DNA from: Rallus limicola
Taxonomy: Eukaryota; Chordata; Aves; Gruiformes; Rallidae
Reading direction: 5' to 3'
Assembly: GCA_022605955.1 (NCBI GenBank)
Contig: JAKCOZ010000001.1
Span: 80,836,520 to 80,900,519, forward strand
Length of the DNA stretch: 64,000 bases
Part shown: piece after piece, positions 11,566-24,511 of the stretch
How positions within the stretch are numbered: position 1 is the first letter of the stretch
Layout of the letters: each line of letters opens with the position of its first letter
The notes under the pieces: generated by a model
Database searches by the model: none
Seen by the model: the letters and a program-made list of their open reading frames with translations, nothing else
Told to the model about the DNA's origin: nothing
Program-made: the position numbers and the translations under genes

Positions 11566-14500
11566 TTGCAAAAAGCAAACTGAACGCTGCAGCTTCACTG
11601 ACTTGCGAAGTGACAACAATAATTTTGTCTGTTTTACTTGCTTCTTGTCATTTCCTGAGAAGTTAAATCATATGGTACTATGCAGCTCTTTCCAGATAGC
11701 ACAGAAAAACTTGGTCATGGACTTTAGATGAGGATGTACTATAACTGTTTGCTCACGTCCATCTTTTCAAAACAAGAACGTGTACCTGAGTTCAACCAAA
11801 ATGGTCTTGTCTGCCTGATTGTATCATCTATAGAAGTCAAATAATCTAAAGTATACATGGTTTGATAGACTAAGCATCCAACAAAAGCTTCCTTAAAATG
11901 AGTCATATCTTTGATTCGAGAGTCACATTAGTTGAAATGAATCAGTCTTCCTCTTGCTGGCACTGGGAAATTTAAGAAGAAAAGCAAAAGAATTGCTGCT
12001 GGATAACAATGTTAGCCTTTGTAAGGCAGTGCCAGCCAGGGATACCAGGCAGCACCAGCCAGGCCAAATCAGCACTTATTTGTTAATTCCAGGAATGTCT
12101 CAAATATTTGAGGGCAGTTTCCGGACAGATCAGCGATGGTGGAGGGTTCTGGCGTTACAGTTTGTCGAAGCATGATGGATCTCGTGTTTGAAAGCGTTCG
12201 CATTAGGGCACTCATTTCATTACACTTGAAGTAATTGTCCTTCACACTGTTCCAGCAGGAGTGGCAAAAAAACTGCACAGACAAATAAAGCAAACAGCCC
12301 TTCTTTCAGAATCCTGTGAGGCCAAGTTAATTTTTCCTTTCTCTCTTCTTGAAACTTAATTTTACATCATGAAAGAGGTCAAAATTCAAGCATGATAGTT
12401 CAGATGTGCTCACCTAACAAGTATATATTATAATTACCATGTCCTTGGTCATTTTTAGGCATAAAGGGAATTCATCTTTATCTTTCCTTATTTCCTTGCT
12501 ATCCTAGTGCTGTCTTCTCTGTATTTGCATTACAGATGTATCAGGTCTTTTGCAAGTACGTCCGCTCTGTGTACAGACAAACTATTCCTTCTAGTGTTTT
12601 CTCTCCCTTCATTCCATCTCCTTGACTGACGGTTATTCTCCCACGCCAGGTCAAGCTCTCACTTCCTTGATCTCTGACTTACCTAGGTTTTTTTTTCTGT
12701 TTTCACAATTCAAAGACTTTTTCACCTTTTGGATTGAATGCAGAAATAACCAAGTGAAATTCTATGACTTACATTACTTAGGAGGAAAAAACATGCTACT
12801 CGGGTTGACTGTTTGAGCCACAAATCTATTTATTTATTAATTTTTAATTCTATGGACAAGTGCTTCCTTCTGCAGTTGCATCCAGTCTTCTGTAGGAGAA
12901 ATATTTTAGATTTCTTTGTGTGAACAGAATCCGTACACATCAGTCAGTTCCAACCTTGGTAGCATAAAATCAAAGGGAGAGGGAATCAATCTAAAGAACA
13001 GTAAAATGCAAGGAAAAAACCCATGCCTGAAAAGAAAATATTCCATTTTATTTTATAGATTATCATTCTGCAATCATAGTATTTGAGCGTGCCCCAAAAG
13101 TTCATTAAGCAATGCAGTTAAATCTGACATGAATTTATGGTCTTGTTTGGCTTTTGCTTTTCCTCATCCAGCAGTACAACATGGTACCCAACTTACACCT
13201 TCTGATTGTCAAACTCCACATGGCTTTTCCAGTTCTGTGTTCTGTTTCTGGCCTGGCCTGTTTTCTCACTTCTCTCAGCTGTTCCCTAATTTAGTGAATT
13301 TAGGACTAGTATTATCCCTAGAGACATGGTTCTCAATTTCTTTTAAGCAACTTTTCTGCTCTGGTGTAACTAATACTCTCCTTGTCCACTTTTTGTGTAC
13401 TCAGGCCAGGTGTTAGGCCAGACCCCTTGTTCTTCACACATGAACAGGTGATGCTCATTGTAGCCCATTCGATTGCTGAAAAAATTGCCTCCTGCTTAAT
13501 TTTTCTTCAAAGGCTGATGGAATTTGTGGAGTTCCTGATTTTGCCCCCCACTTCAAACATTTGTCAAGGAGGACTGTTTCCTACCTAACACTAGCCTGGT
13601 CTTGTCTGTTATATGCTTCTCCCTTTCAGCCATCCAGTGCAAAAGAAGGTTGAGATGAACTCGTTACCCAAGGGTAGTCTGCATCGTCAAGCGAGGTACC
13701 CGAGATAAATGCAGTTTCCTTCAGCTTCACAAACTATTTTGAGGGTGGATTAATGCAAGGATTATTGGGATCATGCTGGAGAGGGAAGGCAAATGCAGGG
13801 TGGCTGTAGAGCTGGCCAAAAACACTGATTACAGGCTGACACAGAAACTAGTCCCAGCAAAACCTGCTAAAACTGAGAGCAGCTATAGCTTAATATTTTG
13901 GGAGTGGTGGGGAAACAAGGGGTATTCTTCAGTGTTAGACTGATGGCTCTGTAAAATGTAGGGGTTATTTCTGAATATACGTGCGGGTCTCAGCGTAGGA
14001 TGGCTTTCTTGTGCCCAGTTTTGGAATGTATTAACTGAGACTGTAAGAAATAACAACTGTGTAATGAGCAGCATTTGCCCCTGCAAACTTGCTGTGCACC
14101 AGCTGTGATGGGGTATGTGTTCCTGAGGTATGCAGCATTTGTGCTCCTTTCTGACTGACACCACACAGTTACATCTTCAGTAAATAAATGTATGTGGTAT
14201 TAATATATATGCACACATGCGCATATATAGATCATTTAAGTAAATAGCTGTGGAAAGGAGGAGAAATAGTTATAAAAATAAGCATTCTGAACAACAAACA
14301 AGCTTAGTGTACAACTAAAGGAAACTTTGAAGAAAGAGGCCTTCATGAAGGAATAACATTGTTGAAACCATATGTTTTCCATGTACCAGGAGACTGTTTT
14401 AATAGTTTACAAATGTATTTAACCACAGAAAGTCTAAAATTAGTCAGTGTTTTAAAGAGCTAAAGATTGACACAAGTCATTCCAGTCAGTAAAGGACTTC

Positions 14501-14660
14501 TTTTCATCCAGATCTAGTGAATAAACTTATGTGACTGAGCAGGAGAAGGTGCTTGAGGGGACCAGCATCTCTGCAGCTGATGATTAGAGTCATACAGAAC
14601 TTTGCTGCTAATTTGCAGTATCCATTTTCTTCAGGCATTGTGTCTGGTGGGAAGTATGGT
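11566..14660. other. Non-coding stretch, no gene seen
   Basis: No frame above 95 codons. The segment 12140-12260 is free of recognisable repeats and contains homeodomain-like ATTA cores, but I see nothing that separates it clearly from background. AT-rich alternating sequence occurs near 14200-14230. Confidence 0.55.
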
Positions 14661-14800
14661 GGCTTAGACCACAAGTAACCTGAGCTCTGTCTCTGCTCTG
14701 CCACTGGTCTATAAAATGATCATGAACAAGGCATTCCTCCTCATTGTATTAGTTTTGCCCCAGGAATAGAGGAAATGCCTTTACTGCTGATGAAAGGTGC
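14661..14800 (+). mobile_element. MIR/CORE-SINE-like relic, plus orientation
   Basis: The order AACCTGAGCTCTGTCTCTGC, CTCTGCCACT, an ATGAACAAGGCATTCCTCCTC block, TTAGTTTTGCC and a following GAAATGCC segment follows the MIR SINE layout. That layout runs: general form of (C)TGAGTTC...CTGGCTCTGCCACT, ...TGTGACCTTGGGCAAG, ...CCTCAGTTT. Divergence is high, as expected of an element several hundred million years old. The alignment is from memory. Confidence 0.55.
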
Positions 14801-16259
14801 TGGCTAGGAGCTTTGCCAGTCTTTTCTCTCAAAGTTCAGCAGCCTAAAGCAAAACCCAGGTGAGTCTTTAGGGCCTTGGGGGTTTGTGTTGTAGTTGTAT
14901 GAAACTTTGAATACAGCATGTATTCACTTCAGCAGCTGCAGGGTTAGTCTGAGCTGGGCCCCCCGTCGTTAACAGGGTTTATGAACCTCAGGAAATCCTT
15001 CGTTGTCTGATCTGAATTATGAATTGGCAATGAAATTAAGGTCTTCTGTTGAGCAGCAAAGGTTTTACGAGCCAGTGCAATGCTGTCTCCACAAAAGCTT
15101 AGTTCTCTTTCAGCAGTGCTCAAACTCCAGCTCTGCTCCACTGCACACCCTGTTCATTCTCCTGTTCATCCTTAGATGAACTTCATCCCAGATGGCCTCA
15201 TACTTAATTGATTCTGGACTCTGTGTGACCACAACTGAGGCATGCATAATGATGTCACCTTTTTCTGTGATATCACAGGCCTCTGCTGAACATGATCAGG
15301 GTTACTGCATCCATGATACCGTGTTCTCAAATACAACATAAGTTTGCCATTTCAATCCAACTAGAAATATTCCTTATCATGACAGCTATTTTCATTGTAG
15401 TTTATGCTACTCTCGGAGAGAACTAAGTCACAGAGCTACCTGACAATGTCCCAGTCATTGAGTAGTGTTTGAGCATGCTTTCCAGCCAGTTTTTTCCAGG
15501 TTTTCCTCCCAGTGGCTCTTGTACTGAGTTTATAGTCTTTAAGGAATTCACTTTTATTCTACACAGCCCTTGGTAGGAACAAGCTTAAGAAAAAAGATGT
15601 AACTAGAAGAAGGGAGAAAGGTGGTTTTTGTCCTTCAACAGGTTGGTCTGGTGCTTTACCAGAAGTCTGGAGGGGTGTAGGGATTTTCCCCCATGGTGAA
15701 AATCCACCAGTGCAAACAAACATGGAAGCAGAAAAATCTCCCTAGACTTTCTGCATTACCAGAAATCCTATCTAGGTCTTTTATTTAAAACATGGCCAAA
15801 ATGAACCTAAGGAAAGGAGCTATATTAGCTCCTTTAATAAAGTATTCCTTTCAGTGTGTGTCAAAGATGGTCACATGGTAAACATTGAACAAAAATTTGA
15901 AATGTTAAAGGAATAAAACTCTCCGGGGAATAAATTATTTTTACAACTGGCCAATATAAAATAATACAGTGCAAGTCTCTTAAAGTAGTAATTGATAAAG
16001 GAATAAAACTGCTAAAAGAGTATATTTTTCATCTGCCGGAGCTAACTGTGTAATAGCACTCAGCTGTATTTAATCTCTAGGGGCCTACAGAACAGGCACA
16101 AAAATGAGCATAACTTAAAATCGACATGAGCGATCTTTTGTGAGATCTCTGCTACCTGCTGCCTACTGTCAACAGCCACGTTAGTGCAGCAAGCCTACTC
16201 ACACAGCCCCACAGTACTTTGCCATTCTGAACCTTTTTTTTAATCTGGATGTTAAGTAG
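14801..16259. other. Non-coding stretch, no gene seen
   Basis: Only one frame, of 65 codons, with no similarity to anything I know. No CpG clustering or simple repeats of note. Confidence 0.6.
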
Positions 16260-16365
16260 GTAATTCCCAAGGCATCCCTGTTAGGCAGGAAGAGTCATTC
16301 TTTTTCACTTGGCATCTGGGGAAGCTGAGATGCAGAAAGGATAAAGCCTTTGCCTGGCCTCAGGT
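16260..16365 (-). mobile_element. MIR/CORE-SINE-like relic, minus orientation
   Basis: The plus strand reads GCATCTGGGGAAGCTGAGAT then GCAGAAAGGATAAAGCCTTT and GCCTGGCCTCAGG. This follows the reverse complement of MIR, whose usual form is ATGGGGAAACTGAGGCACAGAGAGGTTAAGTGACTTGCCCAAGGTCA (given here only as a general pattern split by the visible matches). It lies 150 bp from a CR1 3' end of the same orientation but is an independent, much older insertion. Confidence 0.6.
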
Positions 16366-16512
16366 TTGTTCACTCCACCATGCAGCATGGCTGTAGTAGG
16401 CCTCGGCCCTTCTACGGTGGATGTAAACAAACTAGAATACAAATTTTAAATTGCGATTTCACTGGATACTGTGAAGCAGGAGTACAGCTGTGCTGGACCC
16501 AGGGCCTTTGGC

Positions 16513-16746
16513 TTCACAGAATCACAGAATTGTAGGGGCTGGAAAGGACCTCAAGAGAACATCGAGCTCAATCCCCCTGCCGAAGCAGGTTTCCTAGGAC
16601 AGATCGCACAGGTAGGCATCCAGACAGGTCTTGAATATCTCCAGAGAAGGAGACTCCACAACCCCCCTGGGCAGTCCGTCCCAAGGCTCTGTCACTCTCA
16701 CCCTGAAAAATTTCTTCCACATATTGGTGCAGAACTTCCTGTGCTT
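16513..16746 (-). mobile_element. CR1 LINE 3' end, antisense
   Basis: On the plus strand the sequence starts CACAGAATCACAGAATTGTA, the reversed CR1 terminal repeat. It continues with GGGGCTGGAAAGGACCTCAA, CATCGAGCTCAATCCCCCTG, GCACAGGTAGGCATCCAGAC, GAAGGAGACTCCACAACCCC and GAACTTCCTGTGCTTC. This is the well-known avian CR1 tail in reverse. Similarity stops at about 16746, which is the 5' truncation point of the element. About 234 bp remain and similarity is good, so this is one of the younger insertions in the window. Short open frames across it are not genes. Confidence 0.95.
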
Positions 16747-19700
16747 CCTACAGCACCCACCTGAATCTTGGCATGGAAACCAAGTATCAATTTTGTATCA
16801 GGGACTGGTTGATTAAAGAGCTCTTCCAGTATATTACAGAGCTGTGTGAGTGGGCTTCAAAGGCTGACCTCACATGGGCAAAAAGAGAGTGTCCGATGAG
16901 GAAGAAAATTCTCCCCCTGCGTGGCTGAAGTACCTTAGAAACAGGTCTGTCCCAGAAACTTTTTAAACTTTCATTGAGGAAAAGAAGATAAATTTTTCAT
17001 TTGGTAGATACATTCAGAGACATTCTCAGTTGAGGAGACTGGAAAGAAGGCGGAGGCATGGAGGAATGCATACAAATAACATTTCCTTTATCCTTATGTC
17101 TTGGTGGGTCTTTGAGAGGCCCAGTGATTTCTAGCTTGTGCAGGCTTCACCCAGTGATGTTCTCTCCCTGAGGTCTCTTCCTGTTTTTACATCCATTGTT
17201 CAGACCGCCTGTCCCTGCAGAACTAGTTTGTTCTTGAGATCAGTCGCGCTGAAGCAATTGTACCGAATTAGGCTTTTTAACTGTGTCAACTAGTTTTGGG
17301 TTTGCTGGTGCTTTCCCACCAACTGCGAGCTCATTTTCCACGAACTTGCTCAGCAGTAAAATCAAGAGCTTAAATAGTCTTAAATTTGGGGTGTATTTTA
17401 AAACTGAACCCTTGTTTCTATTAAAGTTACGAAAAAAGTAGGAAATAACTGGCTTTTTATTTCCTCCCCTGTTTACTTTGTTTAGTTCTGAAGCAGAAGA
17501 TGCGAGAAACTTTTATGAGCAGTGAGAAGTAAAGGTGCCTTTGTAAAGCTCTACCCCAGGGATATAGTGTGCCCTTTCACCATGGAGTATACTCCCTGTG
17601 CCTGCTCACTGTAAACAGACTGCATTAATACCGGAGCAGTAGCATGCACTTATCAATAACACAGAGATAGTTTCCCATTATAATCCACAGTATTTGTTAC
17701 AATTTTCTCTCACTAATTATTTTAGGATTGAAACTTATACTTTGAGACCTGGGGGGATGAAATGTAACACACACACAAGCTTCAGTCTTTTTTTTTTTTT
17801 TTAAATGGTGGTTTTAAACATATAGATAGAAGCCAGGAAAGAGAGAATAACTCGCAGTCTTCTTAAATACCCAATATATTTTGCTTCTGCCTCACTTCAA
17901 AATGACCCAAATGAATGTTGTTTAAACTTGGCTTACATCGTAGATACCCTTGAGAGCCCCATAATAAATCAAATGCCAGACAAGTGAGTTCAGTAGTTTC
18001 AAAGTGGTGTGTCTACATAACATATGTAGACCAAATATCACTTGTGCCTGAGCCTCAGTATTTTTCTCGGTTGAGATCTGTCTCCATTCTCATGGAAACC
18101 AACCACTGACTGACAGTAATGCTGTGAACTTCCACTTATTAGCTAATGCGTTTTCACTGACTTTTCATGAAAATAGGAGCCGAGTGGAGCATTATGGAAT
18201 ATTCATGGAACAAAATTCCAGAGAGAGAGGTCTCAGGGTCAGGAGGAGGGAGGGAATGGGAGACAGATGCCAGATTGCCTGTAGAGAGTCCAAGCATGTG
18301 TTTTTGTTTGCAGCAATGATGCACATGCCTTTTGCGGGTGCAATTATTGCTTCTGCCTTTGAAAGTTTCACCATAAATCTGCTTCTCAGTCTCCCTTCAT
18401 TTTTGACCCAAATTAACCTCTTCTCCATACAGCTCTGTTGCTTAACCTCTCACTGCAGCACCGTGCTGTAGGTGTTCTCTCCTGAACTTGAGTGCTCACT
18501 CTGAATCCAAATCTGTTTCTGGACAGATTTAATTCATTAAGTATTTCTGTCTCTTCACAATCTTCTGATCCATGCTCTGGATTTTATATTTCACTGAGTC
18601 ACTGCAGTGAGCAACACCACATGAGTGAAAAAAATAATTCTTCCCTTATTTTTGGTCTCTGCCTACCATCCAGCTTTAAGCAAAGACACACAATCTGTAA
18701 GAAGCTGAAAACTGAGACCCGAAGTATTTGAATATCCATTTAACATATCGTGACACTTTCCTTTTAATCTATCAAACGCTTAAAAATCTGATTTCCCTTG
18801 TTCTAGCGATAGCTTGTCTTATTTGAGTGACACCTCGGGTCTAATGAAGCTGACTGCAGGTGACTCACAGCTAACTATGCAACAGATGTGGGGTGAAAGC
18901 TTTTAGCAGCCGTGCACCTCCAAGTGGGAATTCCCAGCCTGTAGTATCTGTGACATTGATACTGTGCTATTTTCCCATTTCAGACTCAGGCTTTATTGTG
19001 GACCTGACAGGTTCAAAGTCACATAAGCTATGTCTTGTCGTAAAGTGTTTCAGAGAAAAGGGATTTAAGCATATTAGCATTTATTAGTTTTATTTAGGAA
19101 ATGGACAAAAAAATTGCATCTCAGTATCCTTGTGCCCTTAGGGAGCTTTGAACCTTCTGTGAATTTTCTTTCTTGGGCCTAATCCTAGGCTGGGATGCTA
19201 GCAAACGTGCTTCGGCTTGCAAGGTGAAGTAGTCTGTCATTAAATTCAGCTTCTAGTTGCATGGTATCCAACTGAATAGAATATCCACTGGTTTTAAATG
19301 TAATCCTAAGTTACCATGAAGTGCTAAGCATCAGAATACGGAGCCGTATCGTACTATGTACAAAGTTAGGAACTTTCTGTGCCCTCTTCTTCTGGGAAGA
19401 GAAGCTTTTTCACAGCTTTGGAGCTTGTTCTGGGGGAGAAACAGCACCTTGCCTGCAGTTTTTCTTCAAATGTTTGAGGTGTGTCTCCTGTGGCACATCC
19501 TGCAATGTGCAGGACTGATGCTTGGGAGAGTAAGAGCTGTTGAACGGCTGACAAACATGCACCTTGAGGTGCTGGTTAAATAAAGGAGGGTCAGGCGTGT
19601 TGGCAGAGTTTCATGTTTTCTGCTGTGCTGCCCACAGTTTTTTGAAGTAACTGCAGCCACCATCATTTGTGTCCCAGATGAACAGTAGGCTTCATCCCCA

Positions 19701-20788
19701 TGTGGGATGCAACCAACTAAATGGGTCGGTCATTTGGGATAACCCTTGTGTATGGATGCCCCATTGTCCTGAAGGCACCATGAGCTTAGCAAGTTCCGGG
19801 CAAGAGCTCTCTGCAGTGCCATTTATCAAGAAAACCATTCATATGAGCTAGAGGTGTGTACCTGCGCCCTCAAAATCTAAGTCATTTAAATGCATATATA
19901 TGTATTTTTATTTATTTTACTTTCTGTGGGGCGAAGTTGCCTGGAGCCTGTTTATTAGTTAATAACCCCCTCCAGGTTACCGTCTCTAGTCTTGTAATGA
20001 AATTGAGTTAATAAATCCAAGACATTATTAAATAAAGTAAGTATTTAATATTACTTGTCCTCTTTGAATCCAAGTTGCAATACAACAGAATTTCATTTTA
20101 TAAATAACACCTTTCGTGCTAGCACCACAGGGCATGATTCAAAAGAATCTAAATAGAACATGAATGCTGTAATCAAATGCAGACCCCAGGAAGGCAGATT
20201 AAAAAGGCATGTTGCTGGTTAGCGCAGCAGACGGGGTAAGTATAGCGGGTCACAGCAGAAAAGCTAGTTACAAAAACAAGGGCACAATCAAATGAAAATT
20301 GTTTGCTTGCCCACTCCAAACCATGACTGACTGCTTCTGTGTCCGTGACCTATTTTTTTTTAATAGAGGAAGATTTTGAAAGGTTGTTACATTTTAATTG
20401 CTTTGTACTAAACAAGAAAACAACAAAAATCTCAACTCTCTGTTTGCATCTGGAGTACGCTAGGAGAATCCCTGTTTATACACAGAGACACTACATCTGG
20501 AGAAGACTTTTCCACTAGGTTCATCTCGGCTCTGCCTCTCTCTCGTCTGTTTGCTCCCACTGCCAAAGACTGTGCATCTCCTCCTACACAGAGGAACATA
20601 CAGCAGAGGGGAAGGCTGCTGGGGAGTGCCATGAAGCTTCCCTTGCAGAGATCCCCTGAGTGTTCAGCACTGAGGGCAGCACTGGCAGGAGCAAAGAAAA
20701 CTAGTCTCTGAATCCTGGGAAGCCCAGGATCCAGAGGTGGCCCTAGCAGGGTATGGCTCCCGTTGTATTGCTGCCTGGCAGGCTGTCC

Positions 20789-20826
20789 GTGCCTGCCTCT
20801 CCTGCCTGTGCCTGCCTCTCCTGCCT
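20789..20826. repeat. 19-bp tandem duplication
   Basis: GTGCCTGCCTCTCCTGCCT occurs twice in immediate succession with no mismatch. Perfect identity suggests a recent slippage or duplication event. Confidence 0.95.
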
Positions 20827-21560
20827 ACACCATCTTGCTGTCTCTCCTCCTTGAGGGTGTCACGAAGGTGGAGCAGAGGTTAATGGAGCAAAAAGCAGAA
20901 TTAACCTCCACGTGCTTCTCTGCAGCTGCTCCCGAGGCCTGGTCACACCGTGGCTTTTCTCTAAGCACCAAGCCTTAGCTGTGCAGAGGGATGCATGGAG
21001 GGGAGGATTGAAAAGTCAGGGTGTGCAAACACTCTCCTGCCTTGGCTGGGTTTTTCCTCCCCCCTTTCTTTGCTGAGGTGGGACAGACCATCTGTCCTTT
21101 TGACGCTTGTCCTCTCTGGACTGATACAAGGCAGGCAGAGAAACCCTTAGGACATACTGGTGTTTTTAAAAGGATTCTGTTTAGCTCTGTGTTTTGTGAG
21201 CATGCATATGTAGAATTGCAGAAAAACATGTTCATTCGGTCTTGTAGTTCAAGGGCTAAAAGCCAAGTCAGGAGACCTTATATTTGGAGACTTATACAGA
21301 GACTTATATAGATACCTACATAGAGAAGGCACATATTTTAATTAGGTACCATCTTGAAGACACCCAGTTATCTGAATATAGGTCCCAAGAAGAAGGAATG
21401 TCAGTGCAGTCGCCTCACCAAGCTACGTAAACAATGAAAATCTTTCTGTAAGCAGTCTGTAGCTTTAACTAACAGGTAGGATTGAAATAGCCTAATGCAA
21501 ATACTGAATCACAAAAACTAGTCTGTAAACAGTATTGCAGAAAGAAAAGAAAGGAAAAGC

Positions 21561-21585
21561 ACCACCACCACCAAAAAAAAAAAAA
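21561..21585. repeat. (ACC)4 followed by poly-A (13 nt)
   Basis: Simple sequence: four ACC units run straight into 13 A. Not associated with a recognisable retroelement. Confidence 0.9.
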
Positions 21586-21779
21586 CCCCTTCCAGAGTGG
21601 TCCACTGTACTCAAGGTAAATGAAATATTTAGTGGTGGCAGCAGCAAAAATGAAATATGAGATCTTGCATCCCAAGTTATTAGTGACCTGTTAAAAGACA
21701 GGCTGAAAAGTGCCTTTATCAAATTAAAACTTTGAAAAAGGGCACAAATGGAAAATGTCAAAATAAAAAATCGGAGGAA

Positions 21780-22200
21780 AATTATTGTTCTCCTGACTCT
21801 TATTATTTTGCAGTTCTGAGGCTGCGGCCACTGTTAACGGTCATGAAATAAGAATGGCACAATTCAGAGTCTCCTGAAATCTGTAATGGAAATAGTCTGT
21901 GCTGACACACAGACAGTTGGAATTTTCTGAGATTTTGATCACAATCGCATGATGCATTCGCTGCATGTGTGTTTTTTTTTGTTTAGTCTAATTTTCAGAA
22001 ACTTCATACGCTGGTTTTGGTTTTGTTATATATAGAAGATTTCATTTGATTCTTGGCTCCCTGTTTTTATAGTACAGCATCCCTAATGCTTAATGATAAT
22101 AATAAGAATGCCAGAGTGCTTAATTTAATGTGTGCTATTGATCTCTGGCCTGGTTAGCAAATGACTGATTAAACACAGAGGGCCATATACTGCCCTTCAT
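21780..22200. promoter_or_regulatory. Candidate conserved non-coding element
   Basis: A repeat-free block with many homeodomain-like TAAT/ATTA cores and runs such as GCTTAATGATAATAATAAG and GCACAATTCAGAG. Its texture resembles vertebrate developmental enhancers: AT-rich, no transposon signature, little simple sequence. This is pattern recognition only; conservation could not be tested. Confidence 0.25.
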
Positions 22201-24010
22201 TCCATCTGTGTAAACCCCCTGAAGGCAGCTAAGGTATTGGGAACCTGGGGGCTCAGTTGATCAGCCTGCTGATCCTGTTGCCTGCTTAGGAATGCTGTTT
22301 TCCTCAGCGTGGTCAGGAATGATTTTGTTTCAAATCCCGTTCCATTATCTTTTGCGCGCCACTCTGCGCTCTGAGCACTTGGCTCTCTGGACACCTCTCA
22401 GTAATAAGGTTTCACTTGAAAGAGCTCAAATTTGTCTCAATTTTCTTAAGTATTACTGGCAATGCTAGTAAACATACAAGTAGTGCGAGGTGAATGATGA
22501 GCTGATCCCTAAATGAGCAAAGCAGTTCTTAGTGAGATCAGACCAGCGGATGGCTTCTCTCTGTTGCACAAAGCCTTTTTCAGGCTCAGAACCTCTTTGG
22601 CATCTAGCATGAGCTAGATGATCAGGGTTACAATTTGCAGATTAGTTTGGTAAAATCCGTGAGACTCCCCTTCTTCCCACAGCTCCCCCAGTGCTGTTTT
22701 GGTGATGTCACTTCTACTGCTGTGTCCTAAGAAGGCTCTAGAAAATGCTTACTTTTATTTTATTAAGGTTGGCTTGGTATTGCAGATCTAAAAACACTTT
22801 AACATCAGCTTCCCCAGAAGATCTGAGCCTGAAGGAGCTGTGATTTACTATAAATTTTGCATTAAAGACCCTCGGCTTTTATTTTCAACCATGCTTCAAT
22901 CTCAGGCTTGCCTCCACCTTACCCACCTGTATTCACGGGCTGATTGTTGCTAACAAGAGTCTATGACAGCATTGCTTTGCCAGCAAGAACAGGCAGATGC
23001 AAAACTAATTCGTTTAAAAAACATGGTTTCATTTGTGTCTTGCGAATATGGTAGTCCTTGGGAATCCAACTGACGGGGCAAACTTTTGGAGATCGGGGAA
23101 GCTGAGTTTTGCGATGGGCACTGTGCACATTCAACATTGCAGCTGCGTCTCAGATGGAAGAGAAAAAAGTGTGGATGGAGGCTGCCAAGACATTTCCAGT
23201 TATCTCACCATCTTTTTGTCTTTTGCCACACTTGCCTGAAGTAGGTTCTTACCTGTTCTACTCCTCTTTCCAAGGCATGACCCAGGCCAGCATGTTGCCA
23301 AGCGCCTTGGTTCTCGTCAGCAATATGTGATCGTCCATTGCTGAGGCAGGTTTAATAAGCTCCCTAATAATGACTTGTAGCATACTGGCTTCTCGTAGAC
23401 TCGGGCCATCCCCCATCTAGGTCTCCAAATGTGCTTGATAAATTATTTGAATTACTCTCACTTGCCATCTGTAGTTCCTCATAAAGAGACTGCTATTTGC
23501 CGTGCGCCGTGCCAAATCGTGCAGTAGGTTTTTGCGAAGCAAGGGGCTGTACTGAAATCGCCAAACTCACATCACTTGTGAGCTGCAGCACCATAACGTG
23601 CTGTTAGCTTTCAGTAGACTACAGTTGCAACCTCGTGAGATGAGAACAGCGGCTTTGGAACCGTGGCCTGTAAATGTCAAAAATTATGGGGAGGTACGAG
23701 AGAAGTTCATGTACTTTGGGCATTCTAATACCTATGTAAAAATATTCTTATCAATATGCATCGTAACATGCATAGGATGTTTCATGTTATGCATAAATGC
23801 GCACATATATATATGCATATAGATCTATCTACACTGTGACCTTTTCCTCCTTCCCCTTGCCTTGACCTTCCTCCCTGAATGCGTCCTAATGGTGGGGAGA
23901 TGATCAGATCTAAAGAAATTCAGCACTGCGTGAAACCTTGGAATAGTGACATCTGTTGAATTTGGACAATTTTGTTTGTCTACTGGGAAACCGCGTGAAC
24001 TTCCCAATAA
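22201..24010. other. Non-coding stretch upstream of the CpG island
   Basis: No frame above 75 codons and no repeats beyond an ATATATATGCATATA patch near 23805-23820. It directly precedes the poly-pyrimidine tract and CpG island, so it could hold proximal regulatory sequence if the promoter fires on the plus strand. Confidence 0.5.
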
Positions 24011-24035
24011 TTTTTTTCTCTCTTTTTTTTTTCCT

Positions 24036-24074
<39 letters not shown>
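24011..24074. repeat. Homopyrimidine tract ending in a 36-nt poly-T
   Basis: 64 uninterrupted pyrimidines; the last 36 (24039-24074) are all T. It is the longest pyrimidine tract in the window and forms the boundary of the CpG-island region. Such tracts exclude nucleosomes and are common next to promoters. Confidence 0.95.
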
Positions 24075-24075
<1 letters not shown>

Positions 24076-24091
24076 TGGTGAGTTTGTGCTG

Positions 24092-24139
24092 CCCTCCTCC
24101 TCCTCCTCCTCCTCCCTCCTCCCACCCCCCCACCCCCCC
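24092..24139. repeat. (CCT)n and C-run tract, quadruplex-capable on the minus strand
   Basis: CCT repeats (24092-24123) lead into two 7-nt C runs (24125-24131 and 24133-24139). On the minus strand the runs of 3, 3, 7 and 7 G with loops of 4, 1 and 1 nt fit the canonical G-quadruplex pattern. It lies about 230 bp before the CpG island starts. Confidence 0.9.
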
Positions 24140-24511
24140 ATAAGGGAGGGTAGCTTCAGGAGACATGGCTGCTCTCTTGCTTTTCTGGTGTGGTGTAAAG
24201 TTTTCCGTCGAGAGACAATAATGTACATTCCTCTGGCAGGACGGGATGGATTTTTTTGTTTCTCTTGCTGTTGTTTATTTATAAGACATTTCCTCTTGCT
24301 TAGTGGAAGTTTGATCGTAAGAGGCTCCAGTGATTTTCCTTCCCACCTCTCCCCTCCCTAATTTCTCTGCCTCGGCGCTCGCTCTGGAACAGAGCAAACT
24401 CAAAAAGCCCATCGGCGCAGGGCGCGCTTCGCAGCCAAGCCCTGCCACTCTCCAGAGACTGTGAGGTGATTCTCCTTCGTCACCGCTTGGACCAGGAACC
24501 ACAGAGCCCTG

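Larger units (their letters stand above)
16747..21779. other. Non-coding stretch, no gene seen
   Basis: Five kilobases with no supported gene; the best frame is 115 codons (18124-18471). Simple sequence: a short AC run and a 15-nt T run at 17788-17802, ACC repeats plus a 13-nt A run at 21561-21585, and a 19-bp tandem duplication at 20789-20826. The part at 17470-17730 is repeat-free and AT-rich and could be conserved, but this is a weak impression. Confidence 0.55.

Noticed and set aside
16350..16816. Open frames of 61-97 codons across the antisense CR1
   Set aside because: They are read through the reverse strand of the CR1 3' untranslated region and its flank, not a gene.
24011..24074. Poly-T as a possible retrocopy poly-A tail on the minus strand
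   Set aside because: No gene-like or LINE-like sequence is recognisable to its left or right, and the tract begins as mixed CT pyrimidine.
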